IMG/VR virus record: IMGVR_UViG_3300006121_000011
Span: 1 to 50,300 of that record
Reading direction: 5' to 3' (one strand)
DNA from: a virus
Length of the DNA stretch: 50,300 bases
Part shown: piece by piece, positions 1 to 9,109 of the stretch
Layout of the letters: each line of letters starts with the position of its first letter
Position numbering within the stretch: position 1 is the first letter of the stretch
Notes under the pieces: model-generated
Told to the model about the DNA's origin: nothing
The model's input: the letters and a program-made list of their open reading frames with translations, nothing else
Database searches by the model: none
Translations under genes and position numbers: made by a program

Positions 1-460
1 GCTGCTGATAATAATAAAGCAAATAAGGATAGGCCAAATCAGGAGGATTATCGAATTTAAGGTTGGTTTGGTCATTAAAATAATAATACGGCTGTTGAAC
101 TACTCGATACCCATTACCATCATAATCATACATGGCAATGATTTCCTCAATTGTTTTGCGCGTCATTTTTTGATAATTAACACCCGTAACATAAAGCACT
201 TTATCTTCAAGATAATCTGCTGGAAGCGGTATATAATCGATTGGTGAAGCAACATCCGTGGGATTTGCAGTCATTGTTCCAGTTGTGGAAGTTAGCATTC
301 TCCAATGTCGCAAATCACGATAAATAGCACTTTCTGCTTCAGCAATTATTGTATCAGCTACTGTTTGTACAGAACTATGGTTTAGCCATGCAGCTAGGGA
401 GCCATCCGTTGATGTAGACCCCACTAAAATTGTATAAGATAAAGTGCTTCCTACTGTCAC
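1..460 (-). CDS. head-to-tail adaptor protein, SU10 type (partial, runs off left edge)
   Basis: The reading frame opens with GTG at 460-458, which overlaps the TGA of the upstream gene as GTGA, and stays open to base 1, giving 153 residues without a stop. The protein starts MTVGSTLSYTILVGSTSTDG and has the helical N-terminal region (TVADTIIAEAESAIYRDLRH) typical of podovirus adaptors that sit under the portal and connect it to the tail nozzle. A Tyr-rich stretch lies near the edge (PYLLYYYQQ). Adaptors of this class are usually about 180-250 residues, so 30-100 residues are missing. Position directly after the capsid block fits the assignment. Family membership is by pattern recognition only. 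Confidence 0.7.
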   Translation of the reverse strand, partial: MTVGSTLSYTILVGSTSTDGSLAAWLNHSSVQTVADTIIAEAESAIYRDLRHWRMLTSTTGTMTANPTDVASPIDYIPLPADYLEDKVLYVTGVNYQKMTRKTIEEIIAMYDYDGNGYRVVQQPYYYFNDQTNLKFDNPPDLAYPYLLYYYQQ

Positions 461-2052
461 GCGGCCTCTTTAGCTTTCTTTAAGAGATAATCAACAATTG
501 ATTTAAATATAATTTCTGGTTTAATCGCCGAAGCACATAATGCCGCACCAGTGCTTTCTACCTTGTTGCAAAAAGTCCAATCATAATGCAATCTATGGCA
601 AGGATAACATGGCGAATTTTTAAGTTCTGGAATTACAACATTTGTATTTTCCCAATTTTTTGTAAGATTTTCATGACTGCTATGGGAAAGATAAATTATT
701 TTGTGTACATCTTTTTCATGGCAAACAGCGTTCATAACACCAGTTTCTGGACCAACAACCACATCAGCAATTGTTGCAAAAGACAATGATTCCCGTATGT
801 TCCACAAACCGCATATTCCTTTAATTCTGTCAGTCGGAATGTTATTGTTTTTCAAACAATCAATAATTGCATCTTGCAAAGGTTTTGCGATGTATTTGTC
901 CCCATAAAGATACACTATCGCGGGAGTTTTTTCAATAAGCCAACTTAAAACAGTATCAACATAAGGATATGTTTTATGATGAGATGTTCCCGTCAAACAC
1001 CAAACAACAACGGGTCCGGAATGTTTAGCTTTTTCTTTTCTTGCCCATTCTTTTTCTAATTCAGTTGCATAAAATTTTACTTTTCCACCATGTGGAACGC
1101 CGGCTATATCTGCCGTTCTTTCCAAATAATTTACACAACCGTATAATTTGCGACGCGTTTCGTCAGCGTAAGAATGTTGCAACTTGCCCGGCATTTGCAA
1201 CAAACCTCCTTCTACACTTTCACAAAGATTAATAACTCTGTCATATCTTTCTTCTAAAGCTTTCCAATATGGCCCCAATTCAGCATTGGGAACTTGGTCT
1301 TGGTCGTGTAAACAAAATTCATCTATTCTTGGATCGTGGCGAATAACGGATATGGTATTAGCGTGCCCCAACCATGTAACGTGCATATTTTGTTGCTTCA
1401 AGCCATCTAATACAGATGATGCTTGCATCAAATCTCCAATAGCGCCAAAACGAATAAGCAAAGCTCGTTTTTTACCATCTGGATTGCGTTGCCATATTTT
1501 TTCAACAAATTTTCCATCGTTTCTTTTTTGAAAAACCAAAAAATGACTATATTCATCATCTTGCGCACGTTCTTCTTTTTCTAATTGCGTCCAACCGCAA
1601 TTAGTATGTTCTTGCAACAATTTTTCAATATCACCGGGGTATATGTCCCATTTATGATCGTCATTTGCTCCTGGCGTCCCTGCTTTCGGATATAAATTAG
1701 CAGAAGGAACATAAAGAACTAAAAACGCACCCTCTCTAAGAACGCGAGTCCATTCTTTCAAAACAAAAGGCACTTCTTTTGGATTAAAATGCTCCAAAAG
1801 ATGGCTTGAGAAAATAGCATCCCAACTTTCATCGCCAAAAAGACACAAATCGCTGCAATTTTGTACAATATCAATGCCAGTTGGTCTTGCGCCGTTTGCT
1901 GCAACACAACTATCAACACTTGTAAAATGTGGCCATGTTTTACGCATACCAGCGCCCAATTCCAAAACGTGGCCGCGTGTATAACGTGTAATTAAATGAG
2001 CAATTTTATTAGATTCAGAAAAACCAGAATTTAGTCCTTCAGTCCAAACCAT
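457..2052 (-). CDS. methyltransferase - GT9-type glycosyltransferase fusion
   Basis: 531 residues, two enzymes in one chain. Residues about 25-175 are a class I SAM-dependent methyltransferase: motif I VLELGAG (29-35), SSHLLEHF (82-89) and a hydrophobic strand LVLYVPSANL. From about 195 the chain matches the ADP-heptose:LPS heptosyltransferase superfamily (GT9): RALLIRFGAIGDLMQAS at the N-lobe and VVGPETGVMNA (432-442) in the C-lobe. Four cysteines near the end (482, 485, 495, 506) could bind metal. The ATG follows AAGGAG closely. It lies inside the head operon between capsid-associated proteins and the adaptor, so it is probably late-expressed. Substrate unknown; virion protein or host glycan modification is an inference. 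Each half could act independently. Confidence 0.8.
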   Translation of the reverse strand: MVWTEGLNSGFSESNKIAHLITRYTRGHVLELGAGMRKTWPHFTSVDSCVAANGARPTGIDIVQNCSDLCLFGDESWDAIFSSHLLEHFNPKEVPFVLKEWTRVLREGAFLVLYVPSANLYPKAGTPGANDDHKWDIYPGDIEKLLQEHTNCGWTQLEKEERAQDDEYSHFLVFQKRNDGKFVEKIWQRNPDGKKRALLIRFGAIGDLMQASSVLDGLKQQNMHVTWLGHANTISVIRHDPRIDEFCLHDQDQVPNAELGPYWKALEERYDRVINLCESVEGGLLQMPGKLQHSYADETRRKLYGCVNYLERTADIAGVPHGGKVKFYATELEKEWARKEKAKHSGPVVVWCLTGTSHHKTYPYVDTVLSWLIEKTPAIVYLYGDKYIAKPLQDAIIDCLKNNNIPTDRIKGICGLWNIRESLSFATIADVVVGPETGVMNAVCHEKDVHKIIYLSHSSHENLTKNWENTNVVIPELKNSPCYPCHRLHYDWTFCNKVESTGAALCASAIKPEIIFKSIVDYLLKKAKEAA

Positions 2053-2072
2053 GTATTCTCCTTTTGATGCTT

Positions 2073-2417
2073 CTATAAACCTTTTAAGAAGGCTATAGCT
2101 TGCTCTCTGTTAACGAAAGGTTCACCATAAATAGACAACATTTGTTGCAATTTTTTCCAATGCAAATGCTCTAAATTTGTATCTTTTTCTATTGTTTCTT
2201 CTGATTTAATTTCTTCCTGAACATAACATTTAGGAATTGAACCATCATCAGGGGTAGGGCCATCGGGAATGGAATCAACGGGTCGAAGAGTTGAAAAGTC
2301 AGTGACCAATTCTCCTCGCCCGTTGAATGTTTTACCATTTTGCTGAAATGCAAGGCCCGGTTGACCAAATATCTCAGCATATTCCTGTGTTGGGTCGAAT
2401 TTTATTTCGTCCATCAC
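2073..2417 (-). CDS. small virion-region protein with HeH/LEM-like C-terminus
   Basis: 114 residues. The first two thirds are acidic and probably disordered. The last 30 residues (LHWKKLQQMLSIYGEPFVN followed by REQAIAFLKG) form a short helix-extended-helix pattern seen at the C-terminus of small head-module proteins in many phages, where it resembles the HeH/LEM fold. Two adjacent Met codons occur at the start; the second is equally possible. It is one of four small genes between the capsid and the glycosyltransferase fusion. Function unknown; a capsid-associated or head-completion role is inferred from position. Confidence 0.6.
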   Translation of the reverse strand: MMDEIKFDPTQEYAEIFGQPGLAFQQNGKTFNGRGELVTDFSTLRPVDSIPDGPTPDDGSIPKCYVQEEIKSEETIEKDTNLEHLHWKKLQQMLSIYGEPFVNREQAIAFLKGL

Positions 2418-2420
2418 TTT

Positions 2421-2666
2421 TTATCCAATCTTTTTTCCACCTATAGGGCTATCTTCACCAGCGGCAATGCCGTAGTTGCAATATCCCTGTACCAAACAAG
2501 CCTCATCAATATAGCCTGCATTGAAAGTAGATTCGAGATCATAGCCCGGCTTAAACGAAGCCACAGCCACATCAAGGGCGACGCCTTGTGATACGTCGAT
2601 CTTTTTGGTGCCCATAACATCGCCGCCCTGAACAGAATTTTCGTTTTTCAGACCGTCGAGTGCCAT
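2421..2666 (-). CDS. hypothetical head-module protein
   Basis: 81 residues, Gly-rich (VQGGDVMG, GEDSPIGGKKIG), no membrane segment or recognisable motif. A good ribosome site, AAGGAG, precedes the ATG by about 10 bases, and the gene is packed four bases from its downstream neighbour. Its position among capsid-associated genes suggests a minor structural or assembly role, but nothing in the sequence proves that. Confidence 0.6.
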   Translation of the reverse strand: MALDGLKNENSVQGGDVMGTKKIDVSQGVALDVAVASFKPGYDLESTFNAGYIDEACLVQGYCNYGIAAGEDSPIGGKKIG

Positions 2667-2672
2667 GTTGTG

Positions 2673-3023
2673 TTACTCCTTGCTCAGTTTTTTAGAAGAA
2701 GAGGGAATGTCCCGCATTTTTTTCGACACAGGTTTAGCTGTGCCACGACGGGTTTGTTCATCTTCTTCATCTTCCGTTTCCGGGTCTTCATAACCGCCGC
2801 GAGCCGAAAGATGTTCTTTGTCGCCGGTTACATAACCACCGTCGCCAAATTCTTGCGTATACGCGTCCCATTCCGGACCACCGCTGTCATCGCGTGGCAA
2901 CAGTTCATAATCTGGAATAAGTTTAGGTTTAATGTATGAAGCATCTTCGCCGGACAGATAACCGCCCTTGAAAACTGCACCATCAGTCTTTACTCGGCCC
3001 ATAGGGCCATATTTGTCAGCCAT
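2673..3023 (-). CDS. hypothetical acidic/basic head-module protein
   Basis: 116 residues. The middle is strongly acidic (PETEDEEDEQTRRG) and the tail is Lys/Ser-rich (PVSKKMRDIPSSSKKLSKE), which suggests a disordered protein. AAAGGAG lies just upstream of the ATG. It shares a Gly/Tyr-rich style (GGYLSGEDASY, GGYVTGDKEH) with neighbouring small genes. Function not recognised. Confidence 0.6.
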   Translation of the reverse strand: MADKYGPMGRVKTDGAVFKGGYLSGEDASYIKPKLIPDYELLPRDDSGGPEWDAYTQEFGDGGYVTGDKEHLSARGGYEDPETEDEEDEQTRRGTAKPVSKKMRDIPSSSKKLSKE

Positions 3024-3024
3024 T

Positions 3025-3357
3025 TTAACTCCTTTCGGTTGGTATTCTTGGACGAGTCAAGAAGCCTTTTGAACGAAGATTTTCCGTTCTAAATTGCAAA
3101 TCTTGCTCCATAATATCACGATTGCCCTGATCTTCATCCGGCCATTTTGGCTGGGTAAAACGATCATGGTAATTCGCTTTATCATAATTGGGTAATTCGC
3201 GTACCGTAGGCCGGATAAATCCTAGCTCTAGGTCTGCTTCGTCCGCCCCAAAACCCGTAAAGGTTTTTACGCCTTTAGGGTTAGGGAACTGGACTTCGCT
3301 GGTGCAATAACTCCCCAGCATACCCAAGTCGTCGTATTTATCGCCCTTATCGGACAT
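3025..3357 (-). CDS. hypothetical head-module protein
   Basis: 110 residues, hydrophilic, Pro- and Asp-rich (PKWPDEDQGNRDIMEQDLQF), no membrane segment. Its start codon overlaps the stop of the upstream decoration-like gene, indicating translational coupling. Its place between the capsid gene and the adaptor suggests a structural accessory, but I do not recognise a family. Confidence 0.6.
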   Translation of the reverse strand: MSDKGDKYDDLGMLGSYCTSEVQFPNPKGVKTFTGFGADEADLELGFIRPTVRELPNYDKANYHDRFTQPKWPDEDQGNRDIMEQDLQFRTENLRSKGFLTRPRIPTERS

Positions 3358-3788
3358 TAGTTACCAGTCCAGCTTGATAGTGGATCGACATAGGCTTCAA
3401 TCTGAACCTGTACCTGCTGAGTTGCATCGGTGCCAGTAACAGCCGCCAAATAACCACCCTTATTCAGAGTTAAGTTAGCATCGGTGTTAATGGTAAATAC
3501 CGTACCAGCGGCACTGGTTGACAGCGTAGCTGTACCAATCGTCGAAGTGGTGGTAAACGTTGCAGAACTTGTCGAGGTAAAGGTTGTACCCGTACCAATG
3601 GCAAACAAAGCAACGCTGGAAGCGCCAGTACCAGCAACCTGAACAAGTGCAGTCGCAGCACGAATGCGCACGTTCGAGGATGGTGAGGTAAACAGCGGAG
3701 TTGTCTTAGACGCACCCGTAATAGCAGAACCAAGAACGATCTGCTGGCGGGTGAGATAAGACGGATGATCGATAGGACCTTGTGACAT
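3357..3788 (-). CDS. capsid decoration/cement-like protein (tentative)
   Basis: 143 residues directly after the major capsid gene. The composition is dominated by Thr, Ser, Ala and Gly with alternating hydrophobics, as expected for a small beta-rich shell protein, and there are no charged helices. The ATG is preceded by AAAGGAAC. Position immediately downstream of the major capsid gene is the usual place for decoration proteins; the role is inferred from position and composition, not from a motif. Confidence 0.5.
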   Translation of the reverse strand: MSQGPIDHPSYLTRQQIVLGSAITGASKTTPLFTSPSSNVRIRAATALVQVAGTGASSVALFAIGTGTTFTSTSSATFTTTSTIGTATLSTSAAGTVFTINTDANLTLNKGGYLAAVTGTDATQQVQVQIEAYVDPLSSWTGN

Positions 3789-3809
3789 GTTTTTGTTCCT
3801 TTCCTATGA

Positions 3810-4793
3810 TTAAGCCGCTGAATCCCACTTGACGATACGAGCCTGTTTGGCTTGCGTTTGCGTCAAGGCGAACCCACCAAGATAGTACCAAGCAATGCCC
3901 TTCGAGCGACCGTAGTCTGACGGAATGGCACCGCGTACTTCTTCTGGAACAACAATAGCTTCAGCAACGGTATCTTCACCAAAGAAGAACGCCCAATCCG
4001 ATAGACCGTTGGTCCAAGTCGTTGTAGCGGTCGTGTTGTTGGCATAACCGTGGCTTACATTGGTTTGTTCGATGAAGCGAACGCCTTCAAACTTACCAAT
4101 TTCGCCGTTGTAGATCATTTGGAAACCTTCATCACGATATGCATAAACGCCTTCCAAATCGTTCTTAACCGGACGCCATGTGGTCGGCCAAGCGATTGCA
4201 AAGTATTCGTCCATCATATACGGAGGAATGTTTCTTTCTTTCATAACGTCCACAATCGATTTAATGTGGTTCTTATGCAAGTTGACGCTGTTTGTCAAAG
4301 TAGCCGTACCATTGGTCGTCAAAGTGACGGCAGTGGTATCAGTACCAGTCGTCGAAGCACCATAAGCGACAACGCGCAAAGGTGTTGAATTAAACTGATT
4401 GAAAGCAAACTGATCGAGTGCTTTTTTGCAATCGTTTTTTAACACCTTATTGATAATTTCCTGTACAGGATGTTTAGACAAATTGTCCAACATGCCAGTA
4501 TAGGGAACTGCGTTGCCAAGTTCCGTAACCGTACCAGTGCCCTGAGCAACCGTAAAGTTGGTCTGGGGAACAGTCGAGGTTTCGGTCAGGACGGTACCCT
4601 GAGTCGCAACATCGTTATAAACGTTCCACGTAAAGAGCTGGCCTTTATGCAAACCCTTATCAGTGAAATCTTTTGCATCAGCAAATTGACGAAATTTGCA
4701 CAACGGTTGTACCGCAGTACGCAAAATATCAGACAATTCAAGCGAGAACATATACCCGCCCAAACTGTTAACAGCCCATAATTGACCGGCCAT
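3810..4793 (-). CDS. major capsid protein
   Basis: 327 residues, preceded by a scaffold-like gene and a portal. The sequence resembles the N4-gp56-type family of HK97-fold capsid proteins: an N-terminal helix (MAGQLWAVNSLGGYMFS), a long strand-rich region with TLTETS-like turns (VLTETSTVPQTNFTVAQG), the helix HPVQEIINKVLKNDCKKALD, and a P-domain-like segment ending in WPTTWRPVKNDLEGVYAY. AAAGGAAC lies upstream of the ATG. Forms the icosahedral head; no protease gene is next to it, so maturation cleavage is not indicated. The capsid role is secure from context; the exact family is less so. Confidence 0.85.
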   Translation of the reverse strand: MAGQLWAVNSLGGYMFSLELSDILRTAVQPLCKFRQFADAKDFTDKGLHKGQLFTWNVYNDVATQGTVLTETSTVPQTNFTVAQGTGTVTELGNAVPYTGMLDNLSKHPVQEIINKVLKNDCKKALDQFAFNQFNSTPLRVVAYGASTTGTDTTAVTLTTNGTATLTNSVNLHKNHIKSIVDVMKERNIPPYMMDEYFAIAWPTTWRPVKNDLEGVYAYRDEGFQMIYNGEIGKFEGVRFIEQTNVSHGYANNTTATTTWTNGLSDWAFFFGEDTVAEAIVVPEEVRGAIPSDYGRSKGIAWYYLGGFALTQTQAKQARIVKWDSAA

Positions 4794-4807
4794 TATAGTT
4801 CCTTTCG

Positions 4808-5893
4808 TTATGACATAGACGACTGTCCACGAGCTTTCCGCATAGCTTCAACAATACTTGACCCTGTTGGGTAAGATGATTGTTTTTGCATGGGTTGCAC
4901 TTTGTTGACAGCCTGTGTTGTTGTTGGCGCTGCTCGCTTCCGTTCCACGCGACTTTGAGAAACATTCGCGGTTGTGACGGTTTGCTGAACAACTGGTTGC
5001 GTCTTGTCGGATTCTCTTGCTGTTTCCGTTACGGGTTGAAATTCATCGCGCGTTTCCCTGCACGCTTCGCGATAAAGCTCCAAATCAGATTTGGGCAGAC
5101 CAATGGCCATGTATTTTTGGCGCAATGATCCAACTTTATCGGCTGCGACCAAGGTTTTCGCACGACTTTTGAACACGTCGGCATACTCGCTTGAAATAGC
5201 CTCAAGATTATTTTGAAATTGTACTTGCGCGACAGCACGTTGCGCGGCAGCTTGTACAATTTGATCTGGTGCTGGAACATTCTGTTTAGAAAGAGAAACA
5301 GTAAGGTTCGCAAATTCAGCTAAAGCGGCGGCGGATTCATCTTCGCTACCGTAAAGCATTTTTCTTGCAATGCCTTTAACCGTGTCAATGTTAATGTTGT
5401 TTTTATCAGGCTCAACTTGAGTTTGTTGAATTTGTTGAGGTTGATACTGTGGTTGTTGCGGTTGTTGATTGTACAACGCTTTTTGCGCAAGTTGCTCAAT
5501 TTCTTCTTGCGTTAATTCATATTGTTGGCCATTAATGTTGATTGTTTTTTTAACAGGCAAAACAATTTCAGGTTCTTTTGAGACAATTTCAACTTTTGGT
5601 CCAGGTATTGGCTCCGGCTCTGGCTCAACTGAAGGTGTTTCGGTTTCCATGGTTGCGCCATGACTAATTTGAGCTGCGTACTCTAGTTCGCGCTTATATT
5701 GCTCATTGCGATTAGCATAAATTTTGTCCATAATTTCTTTGCGCGGATCAGACAAAGAATTACTTGACGTATCCTGTTCTTGTTTTTCAACAGATTGAGA
5801 AGGTTGATCGTCATAAATTTGTGAACGGGCAATAGCGCCAGTTTCTGGATCGGCTTCAATTTTCATTCCAGTATCAATTTTAATATCAGTCAT
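4808..5893 (-). CDS. capsid scaffolding protein
   Basis: 361 residues, highly charged, rich in Gln, Glu and Lys, with a Gln/Pro-rich stretch (YNQQPQQPQYQPQQIQQTQ) and a predicted helical central region. The C-terminus is basic (RVERKRAAPTTTQAVNKVQ), which fits the capsid-binding tail of scaffolding proteins. It lies between portal and major capsid genes, the standard position. The stop of the upstream gene overlaps its start. It would guide procapsid assembly and then leave the head. Assignment rests on composition and order. Confidence 0.75.
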   Translation of the reverse strand: MTDIKIDTGMKIEADPETGAIARSQIYDDQPSQSVEKQEQDTSSNSLSDPRKEIMDKIYANRNEQYKRELEYAAQISHGATMETETPSVEPEPEPIPGPKVEIVSKEPEIVLPVKKTININGQQYELTQEEIEQLAQKALYNQQPQQPQYQPQQIQQTQVEPDKNNINIDTVKGIARKMLYGSEDESAAALAEFANLTVSLSKQNVPAPDQIVQAAAQRAVAQVQFQNNLEAISSEYADVFKSRAKTLVAADKVGSLRQKYMAIGLPKSDLELYREACRETRDEFQPVTETARESDKTQPVVQQTVTTANVSQSRVERKRAAPTTTQAVNKVQPMQKQSSYPTGSSIVEAMRKARGQSSMS

Positions 5894-6258
5894 TATTCTT
5901 CTCCGTCAGTTATGATTGCTTGCTCGTCTTGCAACGATTGCTCGGCAATTCGCCCCTTTGATAGAACATTATTTAGGGTGTTAGCAATAAATCTTGCCCT
6001 ATAAACTTTTGCTTGATGACGTATAATCAATTTTGTATCCGTTGGATCAATTCCGGCTAATGCTTCTAAAGATTCTGCCGCTTGCTCACTTATCGCATCT
6101 AAAATAATTCTTAAACATACACTTTCTCTCAATTCTTGCTCTATTTTTAACTTAATGTCAAGTTCTTTGAACCTTTGATCGCCTTTTTTAAGGCGCTCAA
6201 TTAATTCAGGAGTCAGCAAAACATCATCAATTTTTACATTTTCATCCAATTTTTTCAT
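5893..6258 (-). CDS. hypothetical helical protein between portal and scaffold
   Basis: 121 residues, almost entirely charged helix (TPELIERLKKGDQRFKELD, KVYRARFIANTLNNVLSKG), acidic C-terminus. It overlaps the portal stop and the scaffold start, so the three are translationally coupled. Small coiled-coil proteins in this position occur in many podoviruses; an assembly accessory role is an inference. Confidence 0.6.
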   Translation of the reverse strand: MKKLDENVKIDDVLLTPELIERLKKGDQRFKELDIKLKIEQELRESVCLRIILDAISEQAAESLEALAGIDPTDTKLIIRHQAKVYRARFIANTLNNVLSKGRIAEQSLQDEQAIITDGEE

Positions 6259-8435
6259 CGACGACCAGCCAAATTATTTAATATGTTTTGTTGATTAGAT
6301 TGATGGGCTTGAAACTGCCTATCGCCGTGAGCCATAATTAAATCCTGCACGGTCTGTTGATTATCTCTATGCGTTTCATACTGTTCTTGCATTAAAGTTT
6401 TCTGATAATCAAGTTTAGCAATTTCTAAATCAGTTTGTGATTGTAATTGCCTGTCTTGCATTTTTGCTTGCGCGGTAATTTGCGCAGCTTGTAAACGGCT
6501 AGGATCGTTTTGCGTTCCTTGTTTTCCACCGCCTTGTTTGGATTGTTGCATTTGCTGCATAATCGCGTGAATATCGCTATTGGGTTCAAAAAAGCGATCC
6601 CCATCTTTATATCCGCAAAGACTGAACACCTCCTTGATGACTTCTTGTGGATTCGCGGCCATTGCGGCAGCGGGGCCAAATATCTCGCCTATAGCATGTG
6701 TGGCTGTTAAAAAATTCTGCAATTTTTCTTTTGGATTGGTTGCTCCAAGCCCAACATTGACTTTAACAGTAAGTTCCTGATTTAATAATTCATCGGTTAT
6801 TTCACTAATTCCATATTTTTGTAAAAGTTTTGCATCTTGCCCTGCGTTGGCAATTATAACCGCATCAGTTTCATAAGCCTGTTCCAATTTAACTATTTGC
6901 GTCAAAAGCGGCTCAACAAAAGTTTCAGCCCAAACTCTTTGTTCATATTCACCAATTTGCGAGGCATTGCCTTGCATCATGGTCATATTACCTACGGCTT
7001 CATACACGCCTTTGTTGGCTTGAATCGAACTATTGGAAACTTCGCCAGTTAAATTATCAAAATCAAGGTCAACATGTTCTTGTTCGGAATATGCGCTTGC
7101 CGTAACTTCAGGCGGCCTATCCCAACGAATATCGGCTTCCGGGTCTTTTGTCATAATGACTTTGCCCGGTTGAAAACTACGAACATCGCTTGGATCAATT
7201 CCCTTGCCGTCACGAACAAATTGACGAGGGTTCAAAGCCAATTTAACGTTATCAAGGCGAAGGTTAACAACATCGTTGGCTTGTGATTGCAAATCTTTAA
7301 CAAGCTCAACTTTAGATGCTGGGTATGTCTTATGTGCTTCGGGAACAACAAAACCGCACACATAAGGGCGAACGCCTTGTAAATAAACTTCTTTAACCGG
7401 CCTAGGGATAGATAATAATTCACCAGCACTCGCTAAAGTATAAGAATGCATATCTTCGCCATCAACACGAATAATGTTTTCGCGTATCCAACAAATATCA
7501 AAATCACGCGGTTTCCAGCTATCATGATCTTTACCGGGAACGCGCCCTTGTTCTCGGCTACGACGAGTGACGTCATCATCTAAATCCGTGGCATTTCTTA
7601 ATGAACCATCGGAAACATTTAACCATTCACCTGATTTAATTTTTTGCTTAACGTCCGATATATACATTGGAATAATTTCAATGTTATATGGAGATGTTGC
7701 AATTGGATTGCGCCAATCGGCACCCGGGTCAAACCTAAAATTTTCAGGTGCTATCAAATCTATCCAAGGATGATCTACAATTGTATTGTAAATATCATAT
7801 TCATCAGATAATAGATCGCCCGTTTCTGGATGTATGAGCGGCGCTCCAGTCAAAGGATGTAAAACTGGCTTGCTTTCCGTATGACTGTATTTTTCTTCAA
7901 ATTTCCAATATGCCTTAGCTATTGCGATGCCCATGACTTCTGCGTCTTGACGACCGCCCATCATTGTTAAAAACCAAGGTATCGTTTTGGTCAAACGATA
8001 TTGAACTAATGATTTAAGAATTTCAGCCGAAGCGCGTTGCAAAGGATTGTTATCATCATTAGGACTAATGTTGACAATATCTTCATTTCCAAAAAACGCC
8101 GTTGCGCATTGAGCTTCCGATTTGCGAACCATTGAACGTGTTTTTGGTCGAAACAACCTTGAACGGTATCTATAATCTGTCGAAAGATATTTCGATTCTG
8201 AATTATGCAAACCCTGAAATGCGCGTAACGAATTGTTCCACGCGATGCGCCTACCAGCATTAAGCCAATTTGTGCTGCTTTCATAACAATCACGCGCAAG
8301 CGTGCGAAAATAATTATTTTCTTTTGCAACAGAACTTCCGCCCATTTCCATTGCGTTCTTTTTTGCGCCCTTAACAATATTTGAATAATCTGGCGCATCT
8401 TGAATATCGGGAGGTGTATCGCGTGTGCCAACCAT
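6255..8435 (-). CDS. portal protein
   Basis: 726 residues, the size of P22/SU10-like portals. It has the N-terminal clip/wing pattern (RMAWNNSL-like RIAWNNSLRAFQGLHN, RSRLFRPKTRSMVRKSEA), followed by a region resembling other podovirus portals (FGNEDIVNISPNDDNNPLQ) and a long Gln-rich C-terminal barrel helix (MQEQYETHRDNQQTVQDLI). The dodecameric portal forms the DNA entry vertex, binds the terminase and later the adaptor. Its order relative to terminase, scaffold and capsid genes agrees. Confidence 0.9.
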   Translation of the reverse strand: MVGTRDTPPDIQDAPDYSNIVKGAKKNAMEMGGSSVAKENNYFRTLARDCYESSTNWLNAGRRIAWNNSLRAFQGLHNSESKYLSTDYRYRSRLFRPKTRSMVRKSEAQCATAFFGNEDIVNISPNDDNNPLQRASAEILKSLVQYRLTKTIPWFLTMMGGRQDAEVMGIAIAKAYWKFEEKYSHTESKPVLHPLTGAPLIHPETGDLLSDEYDIYNTIVDHPWIDLIAPENFRFDPGADWRNPIATSPYNIEIIPMYISDVKQKIKSGEWLNVSDGSLRNATDLDDDVTRRSREQGRVPGKDHDSWKPRDFDICWIRENIIRVDGEDMHSYTLASAGELLSIPRPVKEVYLQGVRPYVCGFVVPEAHKTYPASKVELVKDLQSQANDVVNLRLDNVKLALNPRQFVRDGKGIDPSDVRSFQPGKVIMTKDPEADIRWDRPPEVTASAYSEQEHVDLDFDNLTGEVSNSSIQANKGVYEAVGNMTMMQGNASQIGEYEQRVWAETFVEPLLTQIVKLEQAYETDAVIIANAGQDAKLLQKYGISEITDELLNQELTVKVNVGLGATNPKEKLQNFLTATHAIGEIFGPAAAMAANPQEVIKEVFSLCGYKDGDRFFEPNSDIHAIMQQMQQSKQGGGKQGTQNDPSRLQAAQITAQAKMQDRQLQSQTDLEIAKLDYQKTLMQEQYETHRDNQQTVQDLIMAHGDRQFQAHQSNQQNILNNLAGRR

Positions 8436-8737
8436 TATTTGCTTTCAAAAGAAATTTTATTTAGTTCTTTTTTATTATAATCTTCCATTTCTTCGTTTGT
8501 ATAATAATCCATTTCTATTCTGCATAAAGACTGGACAGGGAACATTTGAATTGTTTTGCTTCCATTATAAATTGTAAGAGTGGAAGTTTTGCTAATTTCA
8601 CCAAAACTATATTCCAATAAAAGGCGTTCATTTTTATCAAGAGAACCACATTTTTCAACAATTGTTGTTTTTCCACTAGAATCCGGCGTGGATTCAATGC
8701 GCACCCGCTTTACCACAAATTTATATGGCTCAATCAT
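8435..8737 (-). CDS. hypothetical protein upstream of portal
   Basis: 100 residues, mixed alpha/beta, no membrane segment or known motif; the C-terminus is Lys/Glu-rich. The start ATGA overlaps the upstream stop and the stop touches the portal start, so it is coupled to both. Function not recognised. Confidence 0.6.
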   Translation of the reverse strand: MIEPYKFVVKRVRIESTPDSSGKTTIVEKCGSLDKNERLLLEYSFGEISKTSTLTIYNGSKTIQMFPVQSLCRIEMDYYTNEEMEDYNKKELNKISFESK

Positions 8738-9105
8738 AGCACCATTCCGTCTGTAATTACGTCTTTTGTAAAAAAGTCAATCATGTCATTTTCCCTGATT
8801 GAACGACGCGCCATATTATAACGTTCTAAAATTTCTCCTCCAGCTATCATAACACGTTTTTCAATGTTATTTTGGTCTATTTTGTTCAAATGCAACAAAA
8901 AACCATATTTCCAAATTCGCGTTTCTTTGTTTTTGCCTTCGTACATAAGTTGAATGCTAGCATGACCAGATTCATGATTGCAATCAACAAACCAACTATG
9001 GCCAGCATAATACTTTTCAAGAATAGACATAATTTTTTTGCCGATGTCTAAATCTTGCAAATAAAATTTGCCATGTCCCATTGATTCTGTAATTAAATCT
9101 GACAT
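8734..9105 (-). CDS. hypothetical protein
   Basis: 123 residues. It contains HSWFVDCNHESGHASIQLMY and a basic helix region (LERYNMARRSIREND). The His-rich HESGHAS stretch is not a standard HExxH metalloprotease signature. Coupled by ATGA to the next gene. I cannot assign a function; proximity to the portal suggests a late gene. Confidence 0.55.
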   Translation of the reverse strand: MSDLITESMGHGKFYLQDLDIGKKIMSILEKYYAGHSWFVDCNHESGHASIQLMYEGKNKETRIWKYGFLLHLNKIDQNNIEKRVMIAGGEILERYNMARRSIRENDMIDFFTKDVITDGMVL

Positions 9106-9109
9106 TTAA

